From JAHBNG01 sp039028975 (GTDB lineage Bacteria; Chloroflexota; Anaerolineae; Caldilineales; Caldilineaceae), in the NCBI GenBank assembly GCA_039028975.1, contig JBCCHB010000157.1, positions 1 through 37,033 of the forward strand: 37,033 nt of DNA, in the 5' to 3' direction. The notes under the pieces are model-generated. The model did not search any database. It was not told where the DNA came from and saw nothing but the letters and a program-made list of their open reading frames with translations. Shown piece after piece: positions 7,267 to 16,357 of the stretch. Position 1 is the stretch's first letter. Each line of letters opens with the position of its first letter. The position numbers and the translations under genes were made by a program.

Positions 7267-7301
7267 ATTCTCTCATGCTTGATAAGAGGAGATGAGAGAA
7301 T
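7267..7301 (+). repeat. Hairpin around the transposase ribosome-binding site
   Basis: ATTCTCTCAT at 7267-7276 pairs perfectly with ATGAGAGAAT at 7292-7301, a 10-bp stem with a 15-nt loop. The Shine-Dalgarno AGAGGAG (7285-7291) is in the loop and the ATG (7300-7302) begins at the end of the stem. Such structures are known in several IS families to reduce transposase translation from readthrough transcripts; that role here is inference. Confidence 0.55.
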
Positions 7302-7551
7302 GGAAAACAAATCCGGTTTAGCTTTGTGGGAAGCAATCGTCGTGAACAAGATGCCAAGCCTGAGCAAGCCAGAAGCCGTCCTGCTGCCGCTGGTCACATG
7401 GGTACTGAGTTGGTGGTCATCCGATGAAAAACGGCTTGCACTGGCGACGGATGCTTCGAGTTTGGGCAAGCGATTCGTTGTCTTAGCCATAAGTATTGTC
7501 TATCGTGGTTGTGCCATCCCCGTGGCATGGATTGTACCTGAATTCGGTTAA
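7300..7551 (+). pseudogene. IS4-type transposase N-terminal remnant
   Basis: The reading frame from ATG 7300 (AGAGGAG 8 nt upstream) encodes about 83 residues. They include RLALATDASSLGKRFVVLAI and VYRGCAIPVAW, which correspond to the region around the first catalytic Asp in IS4-family DDE transposases (full length usually 350-450 aa). The frame then stops (EFG*) and no remaining catalytic Asp/Glu boxes were found downstream. The stretch before LATDASS looks shorter than in intact relatives, suggesting an internal deletion as well. Not functional as it stands. Confidence 0.7.
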
Positions 7552-7628
7552 TAGTTCAATGGCCATTTTTAGACAGCTGTATCGCTGGGGACGAGCCGAG
7601 AGTGGGTGCAGAAAACGCGCTATGGTGA

Positions 7629-7961
7629 CGCTCGGTCGGTCAAGACGCACGCGAAAAAGCGGTCTTAGCTGACCAGGGTTGCTACATCCAGTTTGATGTC
7701 ATCGGCAAAGAGCAGTGGATGCTAGACCAAACCCGGGCGGAGCTAACCCACGCGCTGATTGACCGCGGGTACATCCAAAACTTGATGATTTCCCATGACC
7801 GCAACCGTGGCCATGAAATGCGCTTTGGCGGCGGCAGCGGATATTGCCATATCTTTGAGTCGTTCCTGCTTCGGCTGCGTAAGTTGGGTGTGACCGACGA
7901 ACAGATACAGACGATCATGGTGGGCAATCCGACGCAGGCCTTTTGCCCAACCTTGCATTGA
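7629..7961 (+). pseudogene. Phosphotriesterase-like hydrolase, C-terminal remnant
   Basis: An open stretch of about 110 codons starting after an in-frame TGA (7626-7628) reads like the second half of a phosphotriesterase/lactonase-family protein: EKAVLADQGCYIQFDVIGKE, LMISHDRNRGHEMRFGGGSG, then a final FLLRLRKLGVTDEQIQTIMV helix and NPTQAF, the usual family C-terminus (VxNPxRAF). The Asp in SHD corresponds to the last metal ligand of the family. The N-terminal HxH, bridging Lys and middle His residues are missing, so the enzyme cannot work. An internal ATG at 7719 could only give about 80 aa. It lies immediately after the transposase remnant, so the 5' half was probably removed by an insertion and deletion event. 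Confidence 0.72.
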
Positions 7962-8133
7962 GCTGCTTGCATATTCAATGGCTCCCAATGTCATGCTGAG
8001 GTACCGAAGAATCTCTCATTGTCATTGGGCGCTACTGATACTGGCAGTCGTGATAAATGTACGCTTCATTCTCATTGCGCTTGGTTACAAGGTGAAACGC
8101 TCCTCTGCTGATATTGCAACGCAACCAGTGCGT
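7962..8133. other. Short intergenic region with a shared 22-nt sequence
   Basis: No gene is seen. The sequence GAAGAATCTCTCATTGTCATTG at 8006-8027 recurs at 13145-13165 with one substitution and one deletion, so part of it may be a dispersed repeat. Confidence 0.35.
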
Positions 8134-9054
8134 TTACAAAGTTATAACGACATTCCCCTTTTTGTGTCCCTGCTCGACATAGCGGTGGGCTTCGACAATT
8201 TGCTCAAATGGATACTGGCGGTCAATGATTGGTTTTAGCTTGCCCGTTTCAATAATCTCTTTAAGAGAAAGTAGGTACTCAACATTGTGGCCGCCGTTCG
8301 AGTCAGCGTGAACGTTTAGGTAGATACCTGCTTGCTTACGCGCCTGTTTCGTTTGTGTAGGTGACAACTTCCCCACTGCATCAAAAATGACGTCATAGGT
8401 CTCGCCGCGTTGGATAAAATCTTCGTGGGTGTAGTCAATGACCTTGTCAGCACCTAAAGACGTAACCAGTTCCAGGTTGGCGGCACTGCACACCCCGGTT
8501 ACGTTCGCCGCAAAGTAATGGCTAGCAAGCTGCACGGCATTCGTGCCAACCGCACCAGAGGCGCCATAAATCAGTACTTTCTGCCCGGGTTGGATTTTTG
8601 CTTTTGTGAGACAGTGCAGGGCTGTCATACCAGCACCAGGGATAGCGGCAGCTTGCTCATAAGTAAGGTTGGCTGGTTTGTGAGCCAGCACGCCACTTTC
8701 GGGCAAGCACTTATATTCGGCATAGCCACCGAATTTGGCGGCAAAGGTAGAAGCAAAGACTGCTTCACCGGGTTTAAAGCGAGTCACCTGACCACCGACG
8801 GCTTCGATCTCTCCAGCCAATTCCATCCCAAGGATCTGCCGCCGAGGTTTCCAAATACCAAGGTAAAGCCTCCCAGCAAGCCGCTGCCAATAGGGGCCAG
8901 GGATGTTGAGGCTGCGCATGATGGTGTCACCACTGGTGACCGTAGTCGCATGAACTTTGACCAACACTTCATGCTTGAGCGGCCTAGGTTTGGGTATATC
9001 TTTCAATTGTAAAACTTCGGGTGAGCCGTATTTTGTATACACAATGGTTTTCAT
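8134..9054 (-). CDS. Zinc-independent MDR-family NAD(P)-dependent oxidoreductase
   Basis: A 306-aa medium-chain dehydrogenase/reductase of the quinone-oxidoreductase type. The N-terminal GroES-like part starts MKTIVYTKYGSPEVLQL. The Rossmann fold has the glycine motif at residues 164-170 (GASGAVG) within KVLIYGASGAVGTNAVQLA, and the C-terminus ends with EAHRYVEQGHKKGNVVITL, typical of the family. The Cys/His ligands for catalytic and structural zinc are absent, as expected for this branch, which usually reduces quinones or activated double bonds with NADPH. A longer start at 9090 is possible, but the ATG at 9054 has AGGA 6 nt upstream and begins the domain normally. It stands alone, 142 nt downstream of the hydantoinase gene. 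The substrate cannot be told. Confidence 0.92.
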   Translation of the reverse strand: MKTIVYTKYGSPEVLQLKDIPKPRPLKHEVLVKVHATTVTSGDTIMRSLNIPGPYWQRLAGRLYLGIWKPRRQILGMELAGEIEAVGGQVTRFKPGEAVFASTFAAKFGGYAEYKCLPESGVLAHKPANLTYEQAAAIPGAGMTALHCLTKAKIQPGQKVLIYGASGAVGTNAVQLASHYFAANVTGVCSAANLELVTSLGADKVIDYTHEDFIQRGETYDVIFDAVGKLSPTQTKQARKQAGIYLNVHADSNGGHNVEYLLSLKEIIETGKLKPIIDRQYPFEQIVEAHRYVEQGHKKGNVVITL

Positions 9055-9196
9055 AGGTGGTCCTTGTAACAATAAGTAATTGTTAGCCAAAGAGGTGAAT
9101 TCTGAGGTGCTTCAATAATGAGAGCCACCTTTATGAAAATGCCCCTATTGACAAAATGAACAATCTGACTCCACATATTGGTCTTGGTGTGTACCT

Positions 9197-12100
9197 TTAC
9201 CGTTCCTCGCGCTCCCGCCTACTCGCTTTGTAGTCTAGCAATCCATCCCTGAACACCGCCCCATATACATTCTGAGCATGTTCTGTACTGATGATGCCCG
9301 CAGCCCAGTCTTGTTCTACTTTGTCTAATGGGCGAGTCAACGGATCACCAATCCCGCCGCCGCCGGCTGTACGCACTCTGACCCACTCACCTTTGTTGAG
9401 CACAACCGGATCTTCGCGCTCGCGACTGCCCTTCACCTCGACAAAGGCTGAGGCACCCGCCTGCCCGTTTAGCAGACCAATGGGTGGATGCTCGATAAAG
9501 TTGGGTCGAAAGCCCAGGGTGATGGGTTCATCGGACAGGGACATGAGCCGGACAATTTGACCAGATCCACCGCGCTCTCGCCCTGGCCCGGCAGAGTCTT
9601 GGGCAATCTCCCGCTCGATGAGGACAGGCGAGCGGGTTTCGGCCACCTCGGTCTGGATCATGGTGCAGTTGGTGGGGTAGACGGTGCAGTCCCACCCATC
9701 ACGCCCACCGGTGGCCCCCATGCCGCCTTTGGGCATAAAGGTCATGGAGAAGTAGGAGCCATCTTGGCGGTTACCGACGACGCGGAAGATGATGTTGTGA
9801 CCGCAACCCGCTTGGGTTTTGTCGGGCACGGCCTCGGCCAACGCGGCGTGAACCAGCGTACTGATGTGAATGCCCGTGCGTGTTCTGGCAAAGACGGGGA
9901 CGGGGGCTTGGGCATTAAGGATGCTGCCTTCGGGTGCCTCGACGCGAATCGGGCTAAATTGGGGACCAATGTTGGGGACTTCGGGTGCGAGCATGTATTG
10001 CATGGCGTAGATAGCATCGGCCAACGTGTAGGAGATGGGAACGTTGATGGCTTGTCGAGGACGCTGCAAAGCTGTGCCGCTAAAGTCCAGCACCAGCTCC
10101 TCCCCATCCATTTTGGCGTTTAAGGCTAAATGGATGGGTTGACGCATCTCTTCATTGCCTTCCAGAATGCCGTCGGCGTCCAGCTCGGCATGAAAATTGC
10201 CTTGGGGAATCTCACGCATACGCTCCAGAAATGCGCTTCTGGCTCGACTGCTGATCTCGTCCGCGACTTGGGTTAGGTTGAGGTCAGCCGTTTCGAGCAT
10301 GGTCGATAGCCGTTTGGTGATCACCTCAATCGCGGTCCGCATGGCGTTGATATCGCCAAAGACCATTTCGGGGACGCGTACGTTGGCCCGGATGATGGCT
10401 TCCACCGCGGTGTTGATCTGCCCTTCTTCGTAGAGCTTGCAGGGCGGCAGCATCAGCCCCTCTTCATAGATATCCCAAGCGCGGAAATCCCCCAAGACGC
10501 CGCCCACATCGGCCACGTGCAGAATCGTCCCGATGAAGGCAACCAGTTCCGGCCCCTTTTCACTCTGCTTGAAGAAGGGAGCAACCAGAGCCACATCTGA
10601 TTTATGACCGGCACCCAGCCAGGGATCGTTGGTCATCACAACATCGCCAGGCTTAAAACTCTCGGGCGGATAGAGTTCGGTAATCAGCCCGATAGTGCGG
10701 GGCATACAGGTGACAAAGAGGGGCATACAGGCCGTGGGCATGGCAATGCAGCGGCCCTGGGGATCGGCAATCACCAGTGAATAATCTTTGCCGTCCCGCA
10801 CAGCGCTAGAGAAGGCCGTTTTTAGAAGGGCGCGGTCCGCTTCATCGGCGATGGCTCGCAGGCGGGCTGTGATAATTTCGAGGTCTACTGGGCTTAGCTC
10901 GTCCTGGGCCACAAGCTGGCTCTGGCTCTCGGGAACATCCATGATTAGGTCGCCGTTAGGGTTGAGCGTGATGGTCCCGCCGGGACCAACGACGTAGCTG
11001 GTGTGGGCTGCTTCGATGACCAGCGGGCCTTGATAACTCTGCCCTGTGACAAGCTGTTCCAGCTTCATCACCTGCGCCTCAAGCCAGGCATCCTCACCGG
11101 CAAACCAGAGTTGGCGCTTGCCGATAGGCTCAGGGGCGGCGGCATGGCCTCTCGCTTGGGTGGTGACCAGTTCGGGTTCTGGACCTTGCGCGCTTAGGCG
11201 GCAGGCGCTCACTTCGACGACTCCATCTTGACCTTGACCGTATCTGGCACTGTATGCTTGGCGAAACGCGTCTTCGATGTTGCTGACATCAAGGTTGGCT
11301 GGCTCAATCGGCACCTGGATGTCATACCCTTGGCCGCGGTAGCGCATGTCAAGGCTGAAGTCGAAGCGCATCTCATGAGCGGCAACGCCACCGGAGCCAA
11401 GGGTCGTGATGGCTTTTGCTCTCAAATCATCAATCTTGGTGAGGAGGTCGTTGGTGTCAAGCTCTAGCACGCTGACAAGATAGCTTTGGACCTGCTCAAA
11501 TCCAACTTGGGCGGTCAAAAAGCCGAACGCGGACAAGACGCCTGCCTGTCTGGGCAAGATGACCTGCCCGATGCCCAGCGCCTTGGCAATATCAAAGGCG
11601 TGGAGCGGCGCGGCACCGCCAAAGGCCAGCAGCGTAAATTCGCGCGGATCTTCGCCCGATTCGGTCACGTGGAGCTGCGCGGCCTGGGCCATGTTTTCAT
11701 TGATGACGCGCCGAATGCCGACGGCCACTTCATGGCTGCTCAGCCCTGCTTTTGCGCCGACTTTGGCCAGCGCGTCTTCGGCTTTGGCTTTGTTGAGCTG
11801 AAGCCCTCCTGCAAGCGTGGCTTCTTCGGATAGATAGCCCAAGACCAAGTTGGCATCGGTCACGGTTGGCTCTTGGCCGCCCAAACCGTAGGATGCAGGG
11901 CCTGGGGTTGCGCCCGCACTCTTGGGGCCAACCTTCAGGAAGCCCAGTTCATCGACCCGTCCAATGGAGCCACCGCCCGCGCCGATCTCCAACATGTGGA
12001 TGCTCGGCACCTTAACGGTGGTGCCGCTGCCCGGTTTATTGCGATGAACGCGGCCAATCTCAAAGGAGGGGCTGCGGCTTGGCTCGCCATTTTGGATCAC

Positions 12101-13036
12101 GCAGATCTTGGCGGTGGTGCCGCCCATGTCAAAGGCGAGGGCGCGGCCAAGCTCCATGCTTTTGGCAAAGTGGCGCACGGCCAAAGCGCCTGCTGCGGGG
12201 CCAGATTCTAGCAAGCGAATGGGAGCCTGCAGCGTCATCTCGGTGGAAGCCAGTCCGCCGTCGGACCACATGAGGTAGAACGTGCCTTGATGCCCCAGAT
12301 CTTCTAGCGCCTCCTGCAGCTCGGCCAGATATCCCTCGGCAATGGGCTGAATGTAGGCATTCGCCGCAGTGGTATTCATGCGCTCGAATTCGCCAAGCTC
12401 AGGCGCAATATCGGACGAGAGGCTCAGGTACAGGGTAAGCCCCATCTCTTGGGCAATGGCCTTGATGCGCTGCTCATGGGCGCGATTGGCGTAGCTGTGC
12501 AACAGGCAGACCGCGGCGGCTTCGACCCCTTCCTCCAGCAGCTCTTCAAAACAGGCTCTCACTTCGGCTTCGTCCAGGCCCTTGTGTACGCTGCCGTCTG
12601 CCAGAACCCGCTCATGCACCATCTTGCGCAAAGGTCTCGGCACCAGCGGGGCGGGGCGTTCTAGCAGTCGATCATAAGGATCGTAGCGGTAGCCCTTGCC
12701 CGTTTCGATGATATCGCCAGCGCCGTAGGTGGTTATCAGCGCCGATGATTTGCCGCTACGGGTAATCAGTGCGTTGGTAATCAGCGTGGTGCCATGAATG
12801 ATGGTGGCCGTCTCCAACGCGTTGCGAGAGACCCCTGTATCGAGCAATACGGTCTTCAGCCCGGCTAGAATCGCTTCGGTCGGATGAGTGGGTGTGGTGA
12901 GCACTTTGTTCTCGAAGAATTTATGCTGATTGGGGTCATAGAGGACGAAGTCGGTAAAGGTTCCGCCAACGTCAATGCCTATGCGTAAGTTGTGGTTCAT
13001 ATTCTGGTGATGACCTTTCGTATTTGAAGTGCGCAT
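9197..13036 (-). CDS. Fused HyuA-HyuB hydantoinase/5-oxoprolinase-type protein
   Basis: A 1279-aa protein joining both halves of the ATP-dependent hydantoinase/oxoprolinase family. The HyuA-like half (about 15-700) has the actin-fold phosphate loop IGIDVGGTFTD at 19-29, FDMGGTTAK near 300 and FGGAAPLHAF. The HyuB-like half (about 715-1265) starts SPVDLEIITARLRAIADEAD and has FVTCMPRTIG and MTNDPWLGAGHKSDV. Family enzymes open cyclic amides such as hydantoins or 5-oxoproline with ATP. In many bacteria the two halves are separate genes; the fused form resembles eukaryotic 5-oxoprolinase. Start: GAGG lies 7 nt before the ATG at 13036; an inner Met 13 is an alternative. The gene lies downstream of two amidohydrolases on the same strand, supporting an amide or ureide catabolic role; the exact substrate is unknown. 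Confidence 0.92.
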   Translation of the reverse strand: MRTSNTKGHHQNMNHNLRIGIDVGGTFTDFVLYDPNQHKFFENKVLTTPTHPTEAILAGLKTVLLDTGVSRNALETATIIHGTTLITNALITRSGKSSALITTYGAGDIIETGKGYRYDPYDRLLERPAPLVPRPLRKMVHERVLADGSVHKGLDEAEVRACFEELLEEGVEAAAVCLLHSYANRAHEQRIKAIAQEMGLTLYLSLSSDIAPELGEFERMNTTAANAYIQPIAEGYLAELQEALEDLGHQGTFYLMWSDGGLASTEMTLQAPIRLLESGPAAGALAVRHFAKSMELGRALAFDMGGTTAKICVIQNGEPSRSPSFEIGRVHRNKPGSGTTVKVPSIHMLEIGAGGGSIGRVDELGFLKVGPKSAGATPGPASYGLGGQEPTVTDANLVLGYLSEEATLAGGLQLNKAKAEDALAKVGAKAGLSSHEVAVGIRRVINENMAQAAQLHVTESGEDPREFTLLAFGGAAPLHAFDIAKALGIGQVILPRQAGVLSAFGFLTAQVGFEQVQSYLVSVLELDTNDLLTKIDDLRAKAITTLGSGGVAAHEMRFDFSLDMRYRGQGYDIQVPIEPANLDVSNIEDAFRQAYSARYGQGQDGVVEVSACRLSAQGPEPELVTTQARGHAAAPEPIGKRQLWFAGEDAWLEAQVMKLEQLVTGQSYQGPLVIEAAHTSYVVGPGGTITLNPNGDLIMDVPESQSQLVAQDELSPVDLEIITARLRAIADEADRALLKTAFSSAVRDGKDYSLVIADPQGRCIAMPTACMPLFVTCMPRTIGLITELYPPESFKPGDVVMTNDPWLGAGHKSDVALVAPFFKQSEKGPELVAFIGTILHVADVGGVLGDFRAWDIYEEGLMLPPCKLYEEGQINTAVEAIIRANVRVPEMVFGDINAMRTAIEVITKRLSTMLETADLNLTQVADEISSRARSAFLERMREIPQGNFHAELDADGILEGNEEMRQPIHLALNAKMDGEELVLDFSGTALQRPRQAINVPISYTLADAIYAMQYMLAPEVPNIGPQFSPIRVEAPEGSILNAQAPVPVFARTRTGIHISTLVHAALAEAVPDKTQAGCGHNIIFRVVGNRQDGSYFSMTFMPKGGMGATGGRDGWDCTVYPTNCTMIQTEVAETRSPVLIEREIAQDSAGPGRERGGSGQIVRLMSLSDEPITLGFRPNFIEHPPIGLLNGQAGASAFVEVKGSREREDPVVLNKGEWVRVRTAGGGGIGDPLTRPLDKVEQDWAAGIISTEHAQNVYGAVFRDGLLDYKASRREREER

Positions 13037-13144
13037 CCAGATACCTCGTGAAACCTAATTATCATCTGGTGTAAGGCCATTCCAAAGAAATAAAATATCC
13101 GCGTGCGATGTGGAAAAGCCTGAAGTTGCTTGTGGCCAAGGAAT

Positions 13145-13165
13145 GAAGAATCTCTTATTGCATTG
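13145..13165 (-). repeat. Second copy of the 8006-8027 sequence
   Basis: GAAGAATCTCTTATTGCATTG differs from 8006-8027 by one substitution and one missing base. It spans the stop codon of the lipoprotein gene (13155-13157). A common dispersed repeat is likely but two copies are too few to be sure. Confidence 0.3.
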
Positions 13166-13748
13166 CGATCTGCTGAGAAGAGATAAGGGATAGACATGCA
13201 GGCAAATGTGCTCTTGCTATACTCTCATTGTCAAACTTTGCGATTGTTGTTTCGGACTCCATAACGGTGATGCTTATGATTCCACCGCTGATTTCCGAGT
13301 CTGATACGCGGATTTGCCCCAATTCTCCCTTGGGTAGCGTATCGTCGACATCAATTGTGAAGCTGACCTTTTCGCCTGGGCCCAAATAGTCAATCCGCAA
13401 TGCAAGTGCCGCGTCGCCGTCGTCAACACTATCTCCGGCAAGCTGCACAATGTCACCTTCCTGAACCTCAAACGGCTGAAAGACTTCAACGCCTGGCCCT
13501 TCTGCAGATGTGTCAAATATCAACATTCCGGCACTTTGTGATAGATCGAGTTCAAGAGTCAGCTCTTCTAACACACACGAACCCACATTCGTTATGACGA
13601 AGCGGTCTTTGGGCGCGCTCTCAACGAATTCTACTTCGACCACGGAGTCTGGCTGAACATCTTCATCCAGATCTTCTACAGCTAAAAGCGTACACGCACT
13701 GCAAACCAGCATGAGCACACATAAACAGATCTTTTTGAACGAAATCAT
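13155..13748 (-). CDS. Predicted lipoprotein, aggregation-factor-core-like
   Basis: A 197-aa protein with a lipoprotein-type signal: basic start MISFKK, hydrophobic core and a Cys-containing end LMLVCSACTLL, so cleavage before Cys19 is plausible although the -3 position is Cys rather than the usual Leu. The mature part is all-beta in character and acidic, with DRFVITNVGSCVLEELTL, FQPFEVQEGD, DDGDAALALRI and VSFTIDVDDTL. This pattern resembles a family annotated as aggregation factor core in cyanobacteria and other bacteria, recalled from memory, so the name is tentative. No catalytic motif is visible. It lies between the fused hydantoinase and an amidohydrolase on the same strand but looks unrelated to them. 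AGGG precedes the ATG at 13748 by about 7 nt. Confidence 0.7.
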   Translation of the reverse strand: MISFKKICLCVLMLVCSACTLLAVEDLDEDVQPDSVVEVEFVESAPKDRFVITNVGSCVLEELTLELDLSQSAGMLIFDTSAEGPGVEVFQPFEVQEGDIVQLAGDSVDDGDAALALRIDYLGPGEKVSFTIDVDDTLPKGELGQIRVSDSEISGGIISITVMESETTIAKFDNESIARAHLPACLSLISSQQIAMQ

Positions 13749-13913
13749 TGTATTGCCCTGTTGTAACAGTTCACCTTGGCAAAATGTGTAAGGACTTGGA
13801 TTTTTGCCAAGGTATTTTATTTCTCTTCTGACGAACTAAGAAAATCCTCTACATCCTGAACCTTTCCGAAGGTTGTCTTCAAAAATGAGGCTAGCTCCTC
13901 GGGTTTACCTATT

Positions 13914-15407
13914 TTATCGTTGGGCCTCGACCCAACTGGGGAAGGCTGGCTCATAAAACTCGCTGACTGAGCGCCCCTGATAGGTGGCCAGCGCCACGCT
14001 GGCGCGCAGCTTTTGGTCGAACTGCTCTGCTTCCAACTGTAATGCCTCAGCATCAACATCCAAAAGGGTGCCGTTGCGGACCAGCAAAGTACCATCCACA
14101 ATCACGGTATCTACGTCGCTGCCGTTGGCGCAATAGACGAGCGCCTTGACGGGATCGTGGGCAGCCACCGGCCCGATGTGGATCTTCTCCAGATCGACCA
14201 GCACAATGTCCGCTTTGGCCCCTGCCGCTAATCGACCAATGTCATCCCGCTGTAGTGCTTTGGCCCCGTCCAACGTCGCCGCGTCGAATACTTCACGGGC
14301 GGTGCCGGAGGTGGCATCAGCATCGGCCAGCTTGCTCATCAAGGCCGCGGTGCGCATCTCCATGAACATGTCATGAGGAGAGGTATCGGTGCCGAGAGAT
14401 ACGGGTATGCCAGCCCTAACATAGCGTGAAAAGGAGTGCAGGGCTACACCGCTGCGAGCAAAGACCACTGGGCAATGAGCCACGGTGGTGCCGCTCTCGA
14501 TGAGCAGCTCAGTGTCACTGTGATCGTCAGCTGGATAGCTTGTCCAGGGATGATCGGGCGTAAAGATGGCGTGAGCCAGAGAGACCTCTGGTCCCAGAAA
14601 CCCTTGCTCATAGAGGTACTCGATGGGCCGACGACCGTAGCGACGCAAGACCTGATGAAAATCGAGCAAATATTGGGATGTGTGCATCTTAAGCGTGCAG
14701 CCCAATTCAGCAGCAGCTTGCTTGGTCGCCTTGAGCAATTCGGGCGTGCAGTTATCGGCCTGATAGGGGAAGAGAAAGGTGCGAATGCGGTCATCGGCCG
14801 CGCCGTTATAGGTCTGAGCAAAGTCAACCGCTTGCTCCAGCCCTTCCCAGCCGGCTTCTTCCCGCAGCACCCACTCGATGGTGCCGTCGGTCTTGCCAGC
14901 CACGCCGCCGGACATATGGGGCAACGCCAGGTAGCCCCGCAATCCGGTCTCGGCCACGCAGTCAACCAGCTCTTGATCGCTGCCGACCCGGCCGCGATAG
15001 GGATGGCGTCCGTAGTTGGGAACCATGACAAAGGTGGTGGTACCCGTGCGCAGCGCGGTCAACATGGCATAGTGGGCGCTGTTCCGCCAGTCTCCGGCTT
15101 CGGGACCGCTCGTGTTGTAGGCTTTCTCTGGCTGAACGCCCAAGCCCAAACTGGAATTGAAGAAGTTGGGGCGCGCCTTGTCCAACCGGGTAAACTGCAT
15201 ATGGATGCCAAAGGCCATGTGGTGATTGATCAATCCGGGGATGGCCAGTTTGCCACTGGCATCAATGCGTTGGTCGATGGGGCCAGCGTAATTACGGCCC
15301 ACAAAGACGATTTGATTGCCTTCGTAGACAACTTGGCCATTCTCAATCAGCACATGCTGACCGTCCTGATAGGCAACCACTATGCCGTCTTCAACTAGGG
15401 TCGCCAT
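13914..15407 (-). CDS. Amidohydrolase (chlorohydrolase/deaminase superfamily), paralogue 1
   Basis: A 497-aa member of the ATZ/TRZ-like amidohydrolase group. The N-terminal beta sandwich precedes IDASGKLAIPGLIN, the TIM barrel carries later metal-site motifs (KMHTSQ; LAHAIFT; AHCPVV; LGTDTSPHDM) and the C-terminus has IGRLAAGAKADIVLVDL. Position 65, normally the second His of the N-terminal HxH, is Ala (N61-H62-H63-M64-A65), which is unusual. Such enzymes hydrolyse C-N or C-Cl bonds at ring carbons or amides. The ATG is 2 nt after the aldo/keto reductase stop, so the two are in one operon. It is a clear paralogue of the gene at 16412-17878. An open tail in another frame just past the stop (13817-13917) is discussed under findings. 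Confidence 0.92.
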   Translation of the reverse strand: MATLVEDGIVVAYQDGQHVLIENGQVVYEGNQIVFVGRNYAGPIDQRIDASGKLAIPGLINHHMAFGIHMQFTRLDKARPNFFNSSLGLGVQPEKAYNTSGPEAGDWRNSAHYAMLTALRTGTTTFVMVPNYGRHPYRGRVGSDQELVDCVAETGLRGYLALPHMSGGVAGKTDGTIEWVLREEAGWEGLEQAVDFAQTYNGAADDRIRTFLFPYQADNCTPELLKATKQAAAELGCTLKMHTSQYLLDFHQVLRRYGRRPIEYLYEQGFLGPEVSLAHAIFTPDHPWTSYPADDHSDTELLIESGTTVAHCPVVFARSGVALHSFSRYVRAGIPVSLGTDTSPHDMFMEMRTAALMSKLADADATSGTAREVFDAATLDGAKALQRDDIGRLAAGAKADIVLVDLEKIHIGPVAAHDPVKALVYCANGSDVDTVIVDGTLLVRNGTLLDVDAEALQLEAEQFDQKLRASVALATYQGRSVSEFYEPAFPSWVEAQR

Positions 15408-15409
15408 GT

Positions 15410-16345
15410 TTATTCCCCGATGATTTCACCAATTTCGGCCAAATCCTGCTCGGACAATTGCCAGTCCGCAGCCTTGGCGTTGCTTTCTACATGCTCAAAT
15501 TTGGTTGCGCCAGTAATGACCGAACAGACCATGGGCTGGGCCATGAGCCACGCCTGGGCTAGTTCGTTGATGCCCCGCTCTCGTTCTGCTGCCCACGCGG
15601 TTAACTTCTCCACAATCGTGTAGCCGGCGTCGTTCATATAACCATCAAAATGGCTGCCCCCTTCGCCACGGGATCCGGGAGGGGCCGGTTCGCCGCGCTT
15701 GTACTTGCCGGTTAAAAAGCCGCCAGCCAGCGGAAAGTAAGGCACGAATCCCACATTGTGGGCCTGACAGTAAGGCAGCACTTCTCGTTCCACATCTCGA
15801 TTCAACATGTGATACTCAGACTGGATGACCACAAAGGGCGTCCACCCCTTGACCTCGGCCAGCAGATTGGCATGCGCTAGCTGCCAAGAGGCAAAGTCCG
15901 AACAGCCGACGTAGCGCACCTTACCCATGCGGATCAGATCATCCAGCCCGCGCAAGGTCTCTTCAATGGGTACGGCTGGATCCCAGCGATGGACGTAGTA
16001 GAGGTCGATGTGGTCGCTTTGCAAACGGGTCAGGCTATCCTCGACCGCATTCATCAGGTGGTAGCGAGACGTGCCGCGGTCGTTGGTGCCTTCACCGGCT
16101 GGAAAGTAGAATTTGCTGGCCAGCACAAACTTATCCCAACGTCCCTTTAAGGCCACGCCCAGCGTCTCCTCGGATTTCCCTTTCTGGTAGCTGTTGGATG
16201 AATCAATCAAGTTGATGCCAAAGTCCTGCGAGTAGTCAATCACATTGTTGACCTGTTCCTGAGAGAGCGGCCCACCAAAGCGGTTGGTGCCAAGCCCGAT
16301 GACGGAGACCCGCACGCCAGCGGGGCCTAATTGACGGTATTCCAT
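15410..16345 (-). CDS. Aldo/keto reductase
   Basis: A 311-aa NADPH-dependent reductase of the AKR superfamily. The catalytic tetrad is D48, Y53, K78 and H119, in IDSSNSY, LASK and YYVHRWDP. The barrel runs from MEYRQLGPAGVRVSVIGLG through KVRYVGCSDF and VPYFPLAGGFLTGKY to a C-terminal VITGATK phosphate-binding stretch. It reduces aldehydes or ketones to alcohols, or the reverse; the substrate is unknown. The start is clear: AGGAG lies 6 nt before the ATG. It is sandwiched between two paralogous amidohydrolases, 2 nt from one and 66 nt from the other, so it probably acts on a carbonyl product of the same pathway. Complete and of normal length. Confidence 0.94.
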   Translation of the reverse strand: MEYRQLGPAGVRVSVIGLGTNRFGGPLSQEQVNNVIDYSQDFGINLIDSSNSYQKGKSEETLGVALKGRWDKFVLASKFYFPAGEGTNDRGTSRYHLMNAVEDSLTRLQSDHIDLYYVHRWDPAVPIEETLRGLDDLIRMGKVRYVGCSDFASWQLAHANLLAEVKGWTPFVVIQSEYHMLNRDVEREVLPYCQAHNVGFVPYFPLAGGFLTGKYKRGEPAPPGSRGEGGSHFDGYMNDAGYTIVEKLTAWAAERERGINELAQAWLMAQPMVCSVITGATKFEHVESNAKAADWQLSEQDLAEIGEIIGE

Positions 16346-16357
16346 AGTGTTCTCCTG

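Noticed and set aside
9140..9180. TTGACA upstream of the MDR gene as a promoter
   Set aside because: It points away from that gene and the nearest AT-rich box is about 20 nt away.
14436..15398. 320-codon plus-strand open frame
   Set aside because: It is antisense to amidohydrolase 1, which has clear family motifs; the opposite frame shows none.
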